Shown here: positions 33,605 through 45,408 of the stretch, piece after piece
How the letters are laid out: each line of letters opens with the position of its first letter
Numbering within the stretch: position 1 is the first letter of the stretch
NCBI GenBank assembly: GCA_024138025.1
Contig: JAMXBD010000013.1
Coordinates: 62,001-126,000, forward strand
DNA from: Combretum micranthum
Taxonomy: Eukaryota > Streptophyta > Magnoliopsida > Myrtales > Combretaceae
Direction: 5' to 3'
DNA length: 64,000 nt
Translations under genes and position numbers: made by a program
The notes under the pieces: model-generated
Told to the model about the DNA's origin: nothing
The model's database searches: none
What the model saw: only the letters and a program-made list of their open reading frames with translations

Positions 33605-33977
33605 AAGTAAAAAATCTCACTGTACCAAGTAACATTGTTGCACATATTTGATATGAATCTGACAAATTCTTGAGAGGAAGGATAAAAAACTATTTCAATA
33701 CTTTTTAAACCTTATCTCAATGGAAAGAATCTTAATGAAAAGAATGTCCTAACTATACAAAGATTCAATTTTGACAACAAATAAATACTTACAAAAAAAA
33801 AAAACATTTGATGATTTTATTCCATTTGGGTCTAATCACAAAGAGTTTTTTCTTTATGTCTTTAATAATCGAAAATTTTTATTAAATTAAGGAAGAATAA
33901 AGGAAGAAAAAGAAGAAATAGAAAATATTTTCCCCTTTTTTTCCTTTTATTTTATGTACATTTAGTTATTTTTTAAA

Positions 33978-34184
33978 GGATAATGTCACAAATGATATCT
34001 GCACTTTAACAAAATATTCAATTAGGTACCTAAACTTTGAAATTGATTAATTTACTACTTGAAAGAACTTAACGGGGATACTATTGGCCTACATGAAAAA
34101 TTCTTTTAGGTATTAAATTGATTAGTTTCAAAGTTTGGGTATCTTATTGTATATCTTGTCAAAGTTCATTCGTGACATTAACCC
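33978..34184. mobile_element. MITE copy 3, Mutator type, internally deleted
   Basis: The ends GGATAATGTCACAAATG and TTCGTGACATTAACCC match copies 1 and 2, but the element is only about 207 bp. Flanks TATTTTTTAA and ATTTTTTATA suggest a T-rich duplication of 8-10 bp. Confidence 0.7.
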
Positions 34185-34189
34185 ATTTT

Positions 34190-35120
34190 TTATATATGTT
34201 ATTTCATTAAATTCATTTAATAAGATTATGAACCAATAAGAAATTGTCATGTATCCTCTATGTTTTCTAGATGCATTAGGTTAGAACTATCTAGAATTAT
34301 TAGTTGAGATTTCTCTATAATTATTACTTAATAATATTTCTAGAGTATGTAGCAGGAATGGTAGGTGGTGAGGTTGTTACCAACTACTACTATCAAGCTA
34401 TGTTAGAGGTACCCTATAAATAGGTCATTTATGTACAATTTTGCCAGTGTGAATGATTATTACGGTTATAAACGAGTCAAGTTGAGATGGTATGGTGTTG
34501 AACTTAAGCGTGAACTCAACTCAAAATTTCAAAACTAGAGCCTGACTCAAGCTCGATGGAGCTTAAAATTTTAAGCTTGAGTTCGGCTCGAAGTAACACT
34601 ATATAATCTTGAATTTGACTCGACTAAGCTCATTTAAGCTCAATGTATGTTAAAATATATTTTTAATTATAATTTAAATAATTAATAGCCATTAATTTGA
34701 TTCGATTACTATTTATACTCTAACTTGAACATGATAGAGCTCAATTAAGCTCATAAGTTAATTGTGTTAGATATACGAAGCTCGAGCTTGGCTTAACTAT
34801 TTTCGAATCAAACTCAAGTAAATATTACAAACCAACTTAGTTCATTTCCACTCTTAGAGATTACAAAACATACACACTAACAAAATACCAATCCTAGTAT
34901 GTATGTCTTAAAAGTGAGAATTTAGGTATATTTAGGGTTTAGGTTTAAGTGATTTCTCCTTTGTAAATTACTTATCTTCTCGCTTTAGTAAGATTTTGTT
35001 CTTCTTCATGGTGTTATAATTTTCGTTCTCCTACCTTATTATTTCTAAATCTTCTCTTTTAATTATATCATTATTTGTTATAAGCACTTCAATATTCCTA
35101 GGTCACAACAGTATCATTAA
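34190..35120 (+). mobile_element. LTR-like fragment split by a MITE
   Basis: A stretch with copia-LTR style features: an AT-rich body, CTATAAATAGG near 34415 as a possible TATA box, a T-rich downstream part, and ACAGTATCATTAAC near 35107, which distantly resembles an LTR end plus primer site. The MITE at 34477-34858 lies between these parts. No partner LTR was found, so this is tentative. Confidence 0.3.
34477..34858. mobile_element. hAT-like MITE, inverted copy of 43710-44070
   Basis: Sequence rich in AGCTCGAGCTTGGCT-type motifs, ending GGTTATAAACGAGTC at the left. Read in reverse, it aligns with 43710-44070 over nearly its whole length, including the segment GAGATGGTATGG versus GAGATGGTACGG. 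The element type is inferred from the known GAGCTCGAGC-rich plant hAT MITEs. Confidence 0.6.
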
Positions 35121-38100
35121 CATAAAATGAAAAAAAATGTAGGAAACGTATTTGTCAAAAATCAATACTCAAGTCATTTGTTTGTAAAAACATTAAAAAA
35201 CATGTCGTATTTTTATAATTTACTCTTTTGATATTTTGGCTATGTTGTTGGGAAAAAAATATGTGGTTATTGTTGCATTTACCATATATTATGTGTTAAT
35301 TCTTGTTTTGTGAATAGATTTTTAGAGATTATCAATGGAAAAAAAAAAAAGATAGATCTAGAACTTAGCTTAGCAAATGTTTATCTATTTGAAAAAATAG
35401 TATAGGTATTCGTTGCTAACCAAGTAAAGAGCATCAACAACTAAGGTATAGAGCATTGGGCAATTTATAATAGATCAAGTTTCATCACAAGTTATTGTAG
35501 ATTTTTAATTTTACATAACATTAACAATGAGGCATTGATATAATGAGCAACATAATATAAACAATGTTGAAATTAAATGGTTAACTATCCTATTACTCTT
35601 CATCGTACAATGTCTTCAATCTAGGGCTTGTCATCATTTTTATTAATTAGCTCGAACAATGGTTTGATAACTTATTACAAAGTTTTACACACTTAATCAC
35701 AAGTTTACTATATTCTCTTAATGAATTTGAAAGTAGAATTACACTTGACACTACACTAAGGTTCACTTGAAGCATCATAAATTAAGAACTAGTGACAAAA
35801 AAAAATCAATAAATAAGACACGAGTATTGTTGCAATCTAAGAACAATAAAGTACCTTTGATCTACTTTTGATTAAGTATTTATAACTTTGTAGACAAATG
35901 TTGTGGTTACTCATTCCATTCGCTTCACTTAATGTGAGAGTAGCATATGTAAACAATTTTGTAACAACTAATTTTTCTATCTACCATTTGGACGTCAATA
36001 GCCTAAATAAAAGGTGCTACCATTTTTAGCTATTATTTATTTACAATGCACATGGTTAAACAAAAGCTGCTACAATTTTCAGCTTAATGCTTATATATCA
36101 TATGAGCATAATGGAGTTCAGAAAAAGCTAAGTGGTTGTCATCCGTATACTACTTTTTATCATGTTTATAGAAAGGGGTTTTATTATCTAATATGCTAAT
36201 TAAGCTGCCTTCCGACTAAAACAAATATTTTCATAAGTTCCAAAGACATAACTTGATTTATATATTTAATTCAAAGTGCAATGAGTAATTTGACAAGAAA
36301 AAATTTGTAATATAACATGTTTGGTTTGCTGATAGTTTCACTCAATAAGTCACAAATTTTTAAAAATATTTTTCTGCTTGTACTTCTTTTAATGAAATCA
36401 ATTTTAGTGATTTGCAATAGCAAATGCACCAGTCATACAAGTAATATTGGGTGAGAAACCAATGCCATATTTTTTTCTCAAGAAAAATCAAGCTAAGTAC
36501 TAAATTGTAGTGCTCCAAATCTGACCTAAGTAAGTCAATTTTGGGGTTTTTAAATTTCAATCTATTCAAAGCCACTCTTATAATTTCCGCAATAAAGTAT
36601 TACTAATCTATCAACTAAATCCTAAGCTAAGCGTTGTTTCACTACCGAAAACTCCTTCAACGCTCAGGTGTGGGATTATGTAATATAGTTTATACAAAAA
36701 TTCCCTTCATTACCTTATAGTTATAACCGAGTTTATTTACTTGGGTTTTGACAAAGATCAACAAGAATTTGCTTCTCTCTCAAGTTATGAAATTATGACT
36801 ATAGTTGAATATCTTTTCAAGTAACCCATCTATAATTAAAACGTAAATAACATGTTATTCTCATAGATTATGTTACTTTAATCAAACTTGTGGTTCAAGC
36901 ATGTGCTTATGTTATAAATCATAATTTCAATTGCATTAAGAGCATGAGTTTTGATATTTGAACTAAAATCACATTTATTCATGTTTATTTGAAATTTTTT
37001 TTCCTATTTCAATTGAGTTCTTGAATCCCTCTCAAGTATCTCAAACTTTGATTCATGAGGGATTTACAAACAAACTTATCTTATAAACATTGAAATAGAA
37101 ATAATAAAAGTCCCAATTAAATAAAACTGTCATAAAAACAACTCCACTACTTTATAAATCCATCAACCCATTATATAATCACTAAATCATTTTAGTTCAT
37201 ACTCATACACATTATTTCATTACTCAGAATGAACTAAGCATAATTCATTTTACAAGATAAGTGAGAGAATACACCTTACATTGCCAAGAGTATCTTCTTG
37301 AAATCCTTAGGATCCAACTCCATGGTGTAAATTAGAAATGGATAATGCCAATGGCATCGATGAGTGTATGGGTATGTGGGGAGTAAGTTGTATTAGTGAG
37401 GTGGAGTGGTGATGTGTGTAAAAGGAATGGGTATGTAAGGTCGAATGAATGAAGTGGAAAGTGGGTTTGTAAAAGCATGGCGTAAAAATTGTGTGATATG
37501 GAGTATGAACCGTGATGAAAAAGTGATGATGGATTGTGATATACGATCTAATAAATATGGTCAGTTAGGCAAGAATGGGTTATAGTAGTGTGTGGTTAAG
37601 TGTATGTGTGTTGTTATGGACTCTAGTATACATGAGCCTTATGTATTGATGGTCCAAAACTATTCATGATACAAAATAAAATAAGATAAAGTGGTGCTTA
37701 AGTGCTTGTGTAAGTTATCTAATCTTCTTTGTTAGATCAGCTCAATTTAAAACAAAAATGTTTGAACCTCTAATGTGCTTGCCATAATTGACACATCCGT
37801 CTCTTCTTCGAATTTTCTTTGATTCTCCGAGGAGATCTTCAATTTGGATGCTTCAACTTGATGAGTTTGTAATCTGTTTAGTTATTCAATGAAACTTTTT
37901 AGATCTTGGTCATGTCTTGAACTTGATTCTTCAATTGGTTATGAAGATTGGATTGGAGTTGATGCCTCTCAAAACTTAACTTGCTATGGAAACTTTGTTG
38001 CATTCAGCTTACTTTTCGTGTGAAGACTTCAGATCGATTGACATTTTAACTTGCCAAGCTTGTCATGCATTAGAATTCATTTGAGCTTGAATTATCAATA

Positions 38101-40181
38101 GTTAAATTTTGATAAACTGTAGGCATGGTCTGTTCAATTCTATCACATAGTTCGATCTGTAGGGATAGATTGCTACAAACATGCCTATAAAGGAAAATAC
38201 ATTACTTTTGATTAAGAATTACATTGAATTTAATTTTCAGAGTAATAACTTGTATTTTTTATCAACAAGTATGATCAAAATAATTAGGTAGAAACATTAT
38301 TAGTCGACATGTAGAGCTAGGTATTAAGTCTTTCATTAGTTATCAAAAGATTGGTCGGTTTTACACTAGGAAGTTCGATAGACTTGTTGTTGTAGATGTC
38401 AAGTTAGAGCTCGGCATTGGTTGATTTAATTCAATTGGTAGTGTGGCCTTGGAAGTCTATGTGCAATGTCAATTTTGGTCAAAAGCCATCAAGAATTACC
38501 TAAGTAAAAAGTTTTAGTTTGCATTACTCACATCACTGCAACCTAGTGCAGACTTCAGCTGGAATTCTCTAACGCTTAGAAATTCCTTTGTTCACTAGAG
38601 CTTATGTTTATCAAACATGCTGCAATTTTTCTGATCAGTTTGGTTGCAATTAAATCTTCTATCCTACTTATTGCTTATTCTTGAAGCAATTTAATGTGAT
38701 GGTTTGGCATACTATCTAAAATGTTTTGTTCCATGAGATTTCACTTAGTAGCTGCTGGTCAGATTTAATTTTGGCTACTATTTAGTTAGCATCAATGTTT
38801 GATGATACTTCACCTTCAATGGTTTGAGTTGTATGTACATAATGCTAGGCCAAGTTTTAGTATGCTCCTTTGCACAATTTAAGTCAGCTTGGATATATGC
38901 ACTTGTTATTGACTCTAAAGCGTGGGTACTTTACTTAGACTACTATTATCCTACTTAACTTGTTAGGATGCAAAACAAGTTAGCACTTGAAAAGAGCTTA
39001 GTGAAGTGTAGATGATTGCTTAGTGGAGTTGAACTCTACTCGATTGAGGGCCAGTTTAAGCTCAAAATTATTGGCTTAAATGATTAGTCTTCTAATAACA
39101 AGACTCGTAACTGTAGGTACCATGCATTCGTGTAAAGCTTTACCAACCTATTAAATCTTATTAATATCCCAATCATCTTAGTAGCTTTGGACTAGTTTTA
39201 TTTTTGTTCTCTCTTAATATTAAATGGAAAGTACATTCTATCTTAGGATCAAATGATACAAGCTTCAAACTTCTTCTTCTTTGCATAAATAAACCTACAA
39301 AAGAGAGCGAAAACAAACACAAGAAAATAGAAATAATTTTTTGTTTCTTTCTTTTACTACTTTTTTTTCTTTATTTTGGCTTTTTCTTGGACTAATAGTA
39401 AAATCAAAGTTGTCTAATATTAATTTTAATCCTTAGTAATGGTGCCCAAAACTTGATTTCAAAAACTTTCAATGAACGAATTTCAAGCAAGTGCACTGTT
39501 CAATTAAGTAATATAGAGTAAATGGGATTATTGGTTGCATGATACTAAATCGATATCAATTCTAATATTATCCAAACAACGATATTCCTAGAAAGCTACA
39601 TTAAAACTAATCAAACTAACAAACACTATCGATTAATCATGGAGAAAACTTCTCAAATTCAATTAGATAAGACGAGGGAAAATGAATCCACTATAAATTA
39701 GCGATCATATTGTTAACAAAAGTATAATTATGTTTAACAAATTGGTTATTTTTATGAGTTTGCCATAAAACTTTTATTTCCCTTCTAAGTCTCAAAGTGT
39801 TTTTAATAAATCATACTAATTTTCTATAATCCTTTAATCAATTTAATATGGATTTAAAATTACAATTATCAATCTCCCGAATTATAAATGCCTGGTGTTT
39901 TTGTCAAATTTTCGTCAATTCCTTTAGCAAAAAATTAACAAGAACACTACATCAAGTCCCATATGCGAATTCATTTTAATCAAAAATAGGAAATCTTCCC
40001 ATTTCACTAATTCCATTAAACATAAATCTTGGTAAATTATAAATCCTTTTACAATTCATTAAGATATCCTATAAGATTATATTCTAAAACCTAAAACACA
40101 AAATCAAGTACTAAGATAATAATCTAATCATCTACACATATTATAATAAAGTAACACTTTTAGCAACTAGGTATAATTTAG
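35121..40181. other. Five kilobases without recognised features
   Basis: AT-rich intergenic DNA. I checked both strands for retrotransposon protein motifs, inverted ends and long frames and found none that hold up. Short frames at 36014-36199, 36360-36575 and 39204-39395 are probably chance. A TG-rich interval at 37320-37640 stands out slightly in composition. Confidence 0.55.
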
Positions 40182-40984
40182 GGGTAAGCATAGTACAGTC
40201 CAGTTCATCCCTTGAACCGAATCGAATCTAAAATTACGATTTGGTTATTTTTATAAAACTGAACCTATCCATACGGCTCAATTCGCTAATTTTTCAAAAA
40301 GAAAAAAAGGGTTCGATATATAGTTCGAACCATATATCGAAGGAAATTTTCTTCTTTTCTTTTACGTTTCAATAAAAAAAATATTAACTATTTTCTTATA
40401 TTTTAAACCTCAACAAAAAATTAACAAGTTGATTTATTAATTTATCAAAATCATTAACAACATGTTTATCAATTTATGGAAATCAACATTCAATTGTAGT
40501 GAGCTAAATTTTTTCACATCATTAATATACGTTGATAAAATTAGAATAACTTAACATAAGAATAAATTGGTGGTGTAATATATTTTTTAAGACTCAAAAC
40601 GAGTCAAGTGCCATTACAAATATACATATGTGTGTGCATGCGTGTACAATGGAAGGAGTAAGATTGGATTGCCTTAACTGATCAAAGAGATAATCAATAT
40701 AATATTTCTATTTTCTAATACCCATTAAACTATAACTATTTTTTAACCATTGAAACCCTAAACGTATTGATTATAAATATAACAAATAAATATTTTACCA
40801 CAAAACACAATTAACTATAAAAATAAAGATAACATTAAAAGGACTTTTTTTAAATGTAAAATGGTTCGGTTTGGTTCATGACTCCGAACCGACCTGAACC
40901 AATTTTCTACTACAAACCAACCGTTTATAAAAAAATCGAAAATTCAGTTCACTATTCGGTCAGTTTTTTTTTTCAGCCCTAATT
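40182..40984. mobile_element. Possible hAT-like non-autonomous element
   Basis: Left end TAGGGGTAAGCATAGTACAG and right end (reversed) TAGGGCTGAAAAAAAAAACT are imperfect inverted ends of the C/TAGGG-TG type seen in plant hAT elements. Just inside each end are GGTTCGGTT/GAACCG-rich segments in opposite orientation (40198-40330 and 40860-40960), typical of this repeat type. Flanks share only AATTT, so the 8-bp duplication is not confirmed. It has no transposase. Confidence 0.5.
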
Positions 40985-41519
40985 TCGTTAATTTTCATTC
41001 ACAAAATATCTTTGTCAAAATCATCAAGCAAGTCTCTACTATGGGATTTCACAAATTTGTCTCTATTGTCTTTTGATGTCAAGCATTCTCTTTATGTAAC
41101 CAAAATTATTCTCTCTTCTTTTGAGTGTCTTGGCTCTATTTTTTGTATGGTATTTGTGATAGCTCGATAAGTTTCTTGCTCCCCAAGGCATCCATTATAA
41201 ATTTTCTTAAGTAACTTATTTTTTGGTATGTGTGACTTCTTAGTTTTTTTATTCCCTAAGATTTCCCTTTTTTATTTTGCGGGCTATTGATTTGAATGAC
41301 ATATGCTTTCCTTTTTATTAGATGGCGCATGACTTGCTTTTCACTTTTCTTTTATATGTTCCTATCACAAATATAATAAAACATTGGGTAAAAATATATA
41401 ATATTATGATTTGCCATGTTTTATCTTATCAGTTTGCTTAGGTAGGTGGGTGGGTTGAGGAGGGGGGCGCGGTGTGTTTACCACATATGTGTACTGCATA
41501 CCGATTTAGTATTTCAAAC
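40985..41519. other. Unassigned stretch downstream of the gypsy integrase
   Basis: The 3' part and 3' LTR of the gypsy element should lie here, but I see no match to the LTR at 57160-58140. A G-rich run at 41447-41480 is conspicuous against the AT-rich background. Confidence 0.45.
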
Positions 41520-41905
41520 AAAAGTTCTAAAGCTTTTGGTTGTCAAATTTTGTTCCGTTGTCTGTGATTAATATAGATGACATCTCAAAGTGTGTTATAA
41601 TGTGATTGAGTATGGAGTTCTCAATGCACTTCTCTGTGATTCCACTTTTGCTCAACACGTTCAGTGAAGAAGTCTATGGCCACTATGGCATACGGTCTCT
41701 ATCTTGTGGCCTTTAGAAAGGCTAATTATATCAATTCCCTATTGGACAAAAGGCTACAAACTTATTAAAAGCTACATCGAATTGTTGTGGCTATGCGTCA
41801 ATAGGGTGTGCTTCCAGTATTAGTGGCACTTCTGAACAATGTTATTGATGTTATTCTTCATGGTCAACCAATAATATCTCATTATATGTGCTTGCAGCCA
41901 GGGTG
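41520..41905 (-). pseudogene. Gypsy integrase remnant
   Basis: On the minus strand, HIMRYYWLTMKNNINNIVQK (about 41900-41830) matches the zinc-binding part (G-YWPTM----YV-KC). AIVAIDFFTERVE (41695-41647) carries the first catalytic Asp region, and ILITDNGTKFDNQK (41580-41530) the second catalytic Asp in TDNG-F. Pieces are in different frames and the Glu motif is not seen. Integrase would insert element cDNA into the genome; this copy cannot. Confidence 0.75.
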
Positions 41906-42639
41906 TTTGGCCCTTGACATGGTTACCATGGAATCCTGCATGCAATTCTTAGAGGATGTACTACCCTTACTTCTCTGTGAGGCATCACAGGAGGGGAAGG
42001 ATAAATTTCTATTTGTATAGAATATTGTTGAGGAGATTGTAGTTGGCTATTTTGTACATTAATTGTTATGCCTCTTTTTTATCTATTGGTAGGGAGTCAT
42101 ATTTTAGGTAGGCGATGATGGGAGTCATCCATTTTTTGGTCCCTTTGCTTAGCTGAGTGGTTTTCTAAGATCATGTTGCTTTTTCCCTCGACACTTATAA
42201 TAGGGAGGTACTTTTATTTGTTATCCTATACTTCTAGATGGGGCATGCTTAGTGAGGTGAATTTTAATAGTTTATCTGCCACATTGTTCTTAGCCCTTGG
42301 TATTTTTTGTATTGTCCAAGAAGTTCAACAGCTATTTGACGATGGAGAGGTATTTTTCCATATTATCGCATTTTGTTTCATACTTGTCACTTATTTGTTG
42401 TATAAATAAGCATGGAATTGGATCAAATCATCAATTTATTAGCTTCAACTATAGCATTACAATTAGGGTTTCGTATTTTGCATCATAATTACTGGTGTTG
42501 AAGTCAAACTTTAGTGTGTATTGGACTTTTTCACCAAACAGGCCTCAAGTACAAGATTGGTCCCATTCCCCATCTTTATGGAAGATCCATCTATGTGGAG
42601 TGTCCAATGCAAGTTTTATTCTTGGTCGTTGTTGGCTTT

Positions 42640-42960
42640 GTAGCCTATAAACTCAATAATGAAGCCATTCAGGGCTTGAGCTTTGATCATCTCTCTTGAT
42701 TTGTATTGTATGTCGTAAGTGCTTAATTCCACAACATATTTCATCATCCTTTTGAAGGTATCGGGCCCTAGCTTTGTTTGGTCAACAAAATGATATAATG
42801 TGCCTTAAAGTAAGGTTTCAATGCTCTTGCTATTATGACCACTCTTAGGTTGAGATATTCCATTTAGTATACTACAACTCTAGTCCTTTTAGGACTTAAA
42901 TTACATAGTAAATAGGCTTGTGCTCCCATCCTTTAGTGCTCAGCAAAACTGATGAAAGGC
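42640..42960 (-). pseudogene. Gypsy RNase H remnant
   Basis: The minus strand encodes VVIIARALKPYFKAHYIILL, KYVVELSTYDIQYKSREMIK and AQALNGFIIEF. This matches the end of the gypsy RNase H region (L-PYFQ-H-I-V-TD; W--EL--YDI-Y--R---K-Q-LADF--E), with the conserved Asp of ADF replaced by Gly. Stops interrupt upstream. The 42000-42640 interval between it and integrase shows no clear motif. Confidence 0.7.
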
Positions 42961-43379
42961 TTGATTACTTGCTACAAAGTATAGATAGAGTTCCCTACTT
43001 AAGTGGGGATTTAAGAAAATGGGTGAATTAGTTAGCATCTTTTTTAACAGCATCAATGCCCATTCCTATTCGTCTATCCACTACAAGTTTATTGGATTTT
43101 TTAGTAGTATGAAGAATTTCGAGCGTCTGTCTTCGTTATGAAATAAGAAAATACTAAGAGTGACAATTTGACCATTCAACCATTGGTCACCTATAATTGT
43201 CCTGGGGGATTGCATATCTAACACAACTTAAGGTTTTTTTGTAAGTTGGCTTCAATTCCTTTTTGGGTGACTAAATCTTAGAAATTTTCTTAATGTTGCT
43301 CCAAATACCCACTTCAGGGGATTTAGTTTCTTGTTAAATTGTAGAGGTAAATTGAAGGACTTGCTTAGGTCTTTCAAGT

Positions 43380-44165
43380 GCTCAGTTGGTTCTATGCTCT
43401 TAACGATCATATCATCAGCATAGACTTCTATATTTCATCTGATCTAGGGTTTAAACAATTTGGTTACAAAAGCACTTATAAGCAACTTCGACGTTCTTCA
43501 AACCGAAGGCATAAATTTATAACAGTAGGTGTTGGAGGATGTGATGAAGCAATGAAGGAAGCATGCACTTCATCTTTAAGTTCCATATTGATTTAGTTAT
43601 ATCTAGAGAAAGCGTTCATGAAGCTCAAAAGTGAGTGTCGTAAGGTTAAATCTACTAATAAGTGTATTATAGGTAGTGGAAAATAGTCTTTCGAGTAAGC
43701 TTTATTAGGTTCATTAGTTACTCGAGCTTGGCTCGGTATTTACTCAAGTTCAATTCGAGAATAGTCAAGTCGAGTTTGAGTTTGAGCTACTTGAGTAGTT
43801 TATTAAGCCGAGCTCAAGTTTCATATGTTCAGCTCGATCAACTTGCGAACCTAATTGAGTTCTATTTAGTATAAATATTAATTGAATTCAAACATAATTT
43901 GGGTATTAATATTATTTGAATTAAAATTAAAAAAATATTTTTTAATAAATTGAGCCTCAATAAGCTTAATCGAGTTGAGCTCAAGCTTATATAGTGTTAC
44001 TTTTAGCTGAACTTTAGCTTAAGTTTAGTACCGTACCATCTCAGGTTCGACTCGTTTGCAACCTTGGGCATTATTGAGATCAATGTAGTTGATGCACATT
44101 CTCCATTTTCCATTCGTTTTCTTGACTAGGACCACATTAATTAACCATGTGAGGGATCATCTTGT
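43380..44165 (-). pseudogene. Gypsy reverse transcriptase remnant, split by a MITE
   Basis: The minus strand at 44165-44070 gives VKKTNGKWRMCINYIDLNNA (fingers motif). After the MITE it resumes with SKDYFPLPIIHLLVD, SFMNAFSRYN, YKFMPFGLKN and YADDMIVKS (about 43425-43398), the catalytic F/YxDD motif, followed by HLKDLSKSFNLPL. Frames change several times. The RT belongs to the Ty3/gypsy type. Confidence 0.85.
43710..44070. mobile_element. hAT-like MITE inside gypsy RT
   Basis: A 360-bp repeat rich in GAGCTCGAG-like motifs, placed between RT codons for LNNA and YSKDYF. It starts GGTTGCAAACGAGTCGAACC on the minus strand. Flanks TAATGCCC and TAATGAAC may be a degraded 8-bp duplication. Its inverted relative is at 34477-34858. 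Confidence 0.65.
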
Positions 44166-44535
44166 TTAATGAAGTTGGCCTTGAGAAGCTTTTAGAATTC
44201 TTCCTTAAGTGTAGCTTGTCTTTCAACAACAAAGTGTCTCTTCTTTTGTTTTACTAGCTTAACCTTAGGTTCAATTTTAAGGTGATGTGTTACAACATTG
44301 CGAGCGATCCCTAGGATGTCAATGGGCAATTAAGTAAATACGTTAAAGTTATTCCGTAAGAATGTGATGATCTTCTCCTAAAGGTTAGGAGGCATGATCA
44401 TCAGAATCCTTGTCTTCTACTTGGGGTAATTGCTTAATTGGACTTCCTTTATTTCTTTTGTCACTTTTGCTTTTAACTCCTTTTGTCCTTCATGGGTTAC
44501 TTCAATTTGATAAACTTTCTCTCATGCTAAGGCTT

Positions 44536-45330
44536 TTAAGTATAGGTTTCATGAGAGCGTCTAATCTGCCTTACAAATTCTAATCCCATTAAGCATTGGA
44601 AACTTTGCTTCAAGTGTACTGGTAAAGCGACCATGCTAAATAGTAACTTGCTAGGTCGATTGAGTATTACATTGTTAGGGGACCAACAATCGATTATGAT
44701 GAACTTGACATTGTTTGTAGCATTGCTTATTTGGTAGCCAAGTTCAATTGGTAGTATAATGATTCCTCTAGCCTTAACGGGTTGGTTATTGAAGCTGTAG
44801 AAGTTATGGTTGTACGATTTTGGATGTCCAAGCAACTAGCTACCATCTTCTCATAAGTGTTGTTGAAGATGACATTAATGCTATTACTAGTATCAATCGT
44901 TACCTTTTTAACTTCAAAGTTGAAGATTCTTGTAGAGATGATAAGGGCATCCTGGTGTGGTATTTAAACACCTTTGAGATCTTCTTTTGTGAAAGAGATG
45001 AAGCAATCAATCTTTTGATTTTTTGTGTGCAGATTTAGCACATTTTCCTTTCTTGTAGTGTTATGGGGTTGGTTTGTAGGTCTTATCTTGTGGGACCTAA
45101 ATTATGTTGTTTACAACTCTATAAGGGGCTTGATCATTGTTACCCTTATTGTTATGTTTGCCATCTATCCTATAGAGAACGGTCTCTTTACGTTATCATC
45201 GGCTAGGTAGGTACTCACCAATACTTGGTCAAGGATGTACTCTTTGAGGTATGTTCGTTCAACTACATCTTGTAGGTTGCCTTTGAGTTGGTGACATTTG
45301 TTGGAGGTATGTCTGTAGTGTGCATGGTAT
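44536..45330 (-). pseudogene. Gypsy gag C-terminus and protease remnant
   Basis: Downward on the minus strand: KCHQLKG and YLKEYIL near 45290-45220 (gag C-terminal zinc-type region), ISFTKEDLKG and IPHQDALIIS near 45005-44945, then KVTIDTSNSINVIFNNTYEK at 44915-44850. The last is the aspartic-protease core: the family has V-D-G-S-D-IF here and this copy has DTSNS. The 44536-44835 frame (IIILPIELGY, NNVILNRPSKLLF) is the protease-RT linker. A stop lies inside the TKEDLKG block. Confidence 0.75.
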
Positions 45331-45408
45331 TCATGATACCGTCTAGAGTTCTTTTGGTTAGGTTAAGCCTCATCTTGGATAGAGGAAGCAAAATATTCCT
45401 AAAGCAGA

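Noticed and set aside
35121..40181. A possible host gene in the long featureless interval
   Set aside because: No exon chain with plausible splice sites and conserved protein sequence could be found.
41808..42488. Plus-strand frames of 60-78 codons
   Set aside because: They run antisense to the gypsy integrase and RNase H region, and have hydrophobic low-complexity content.
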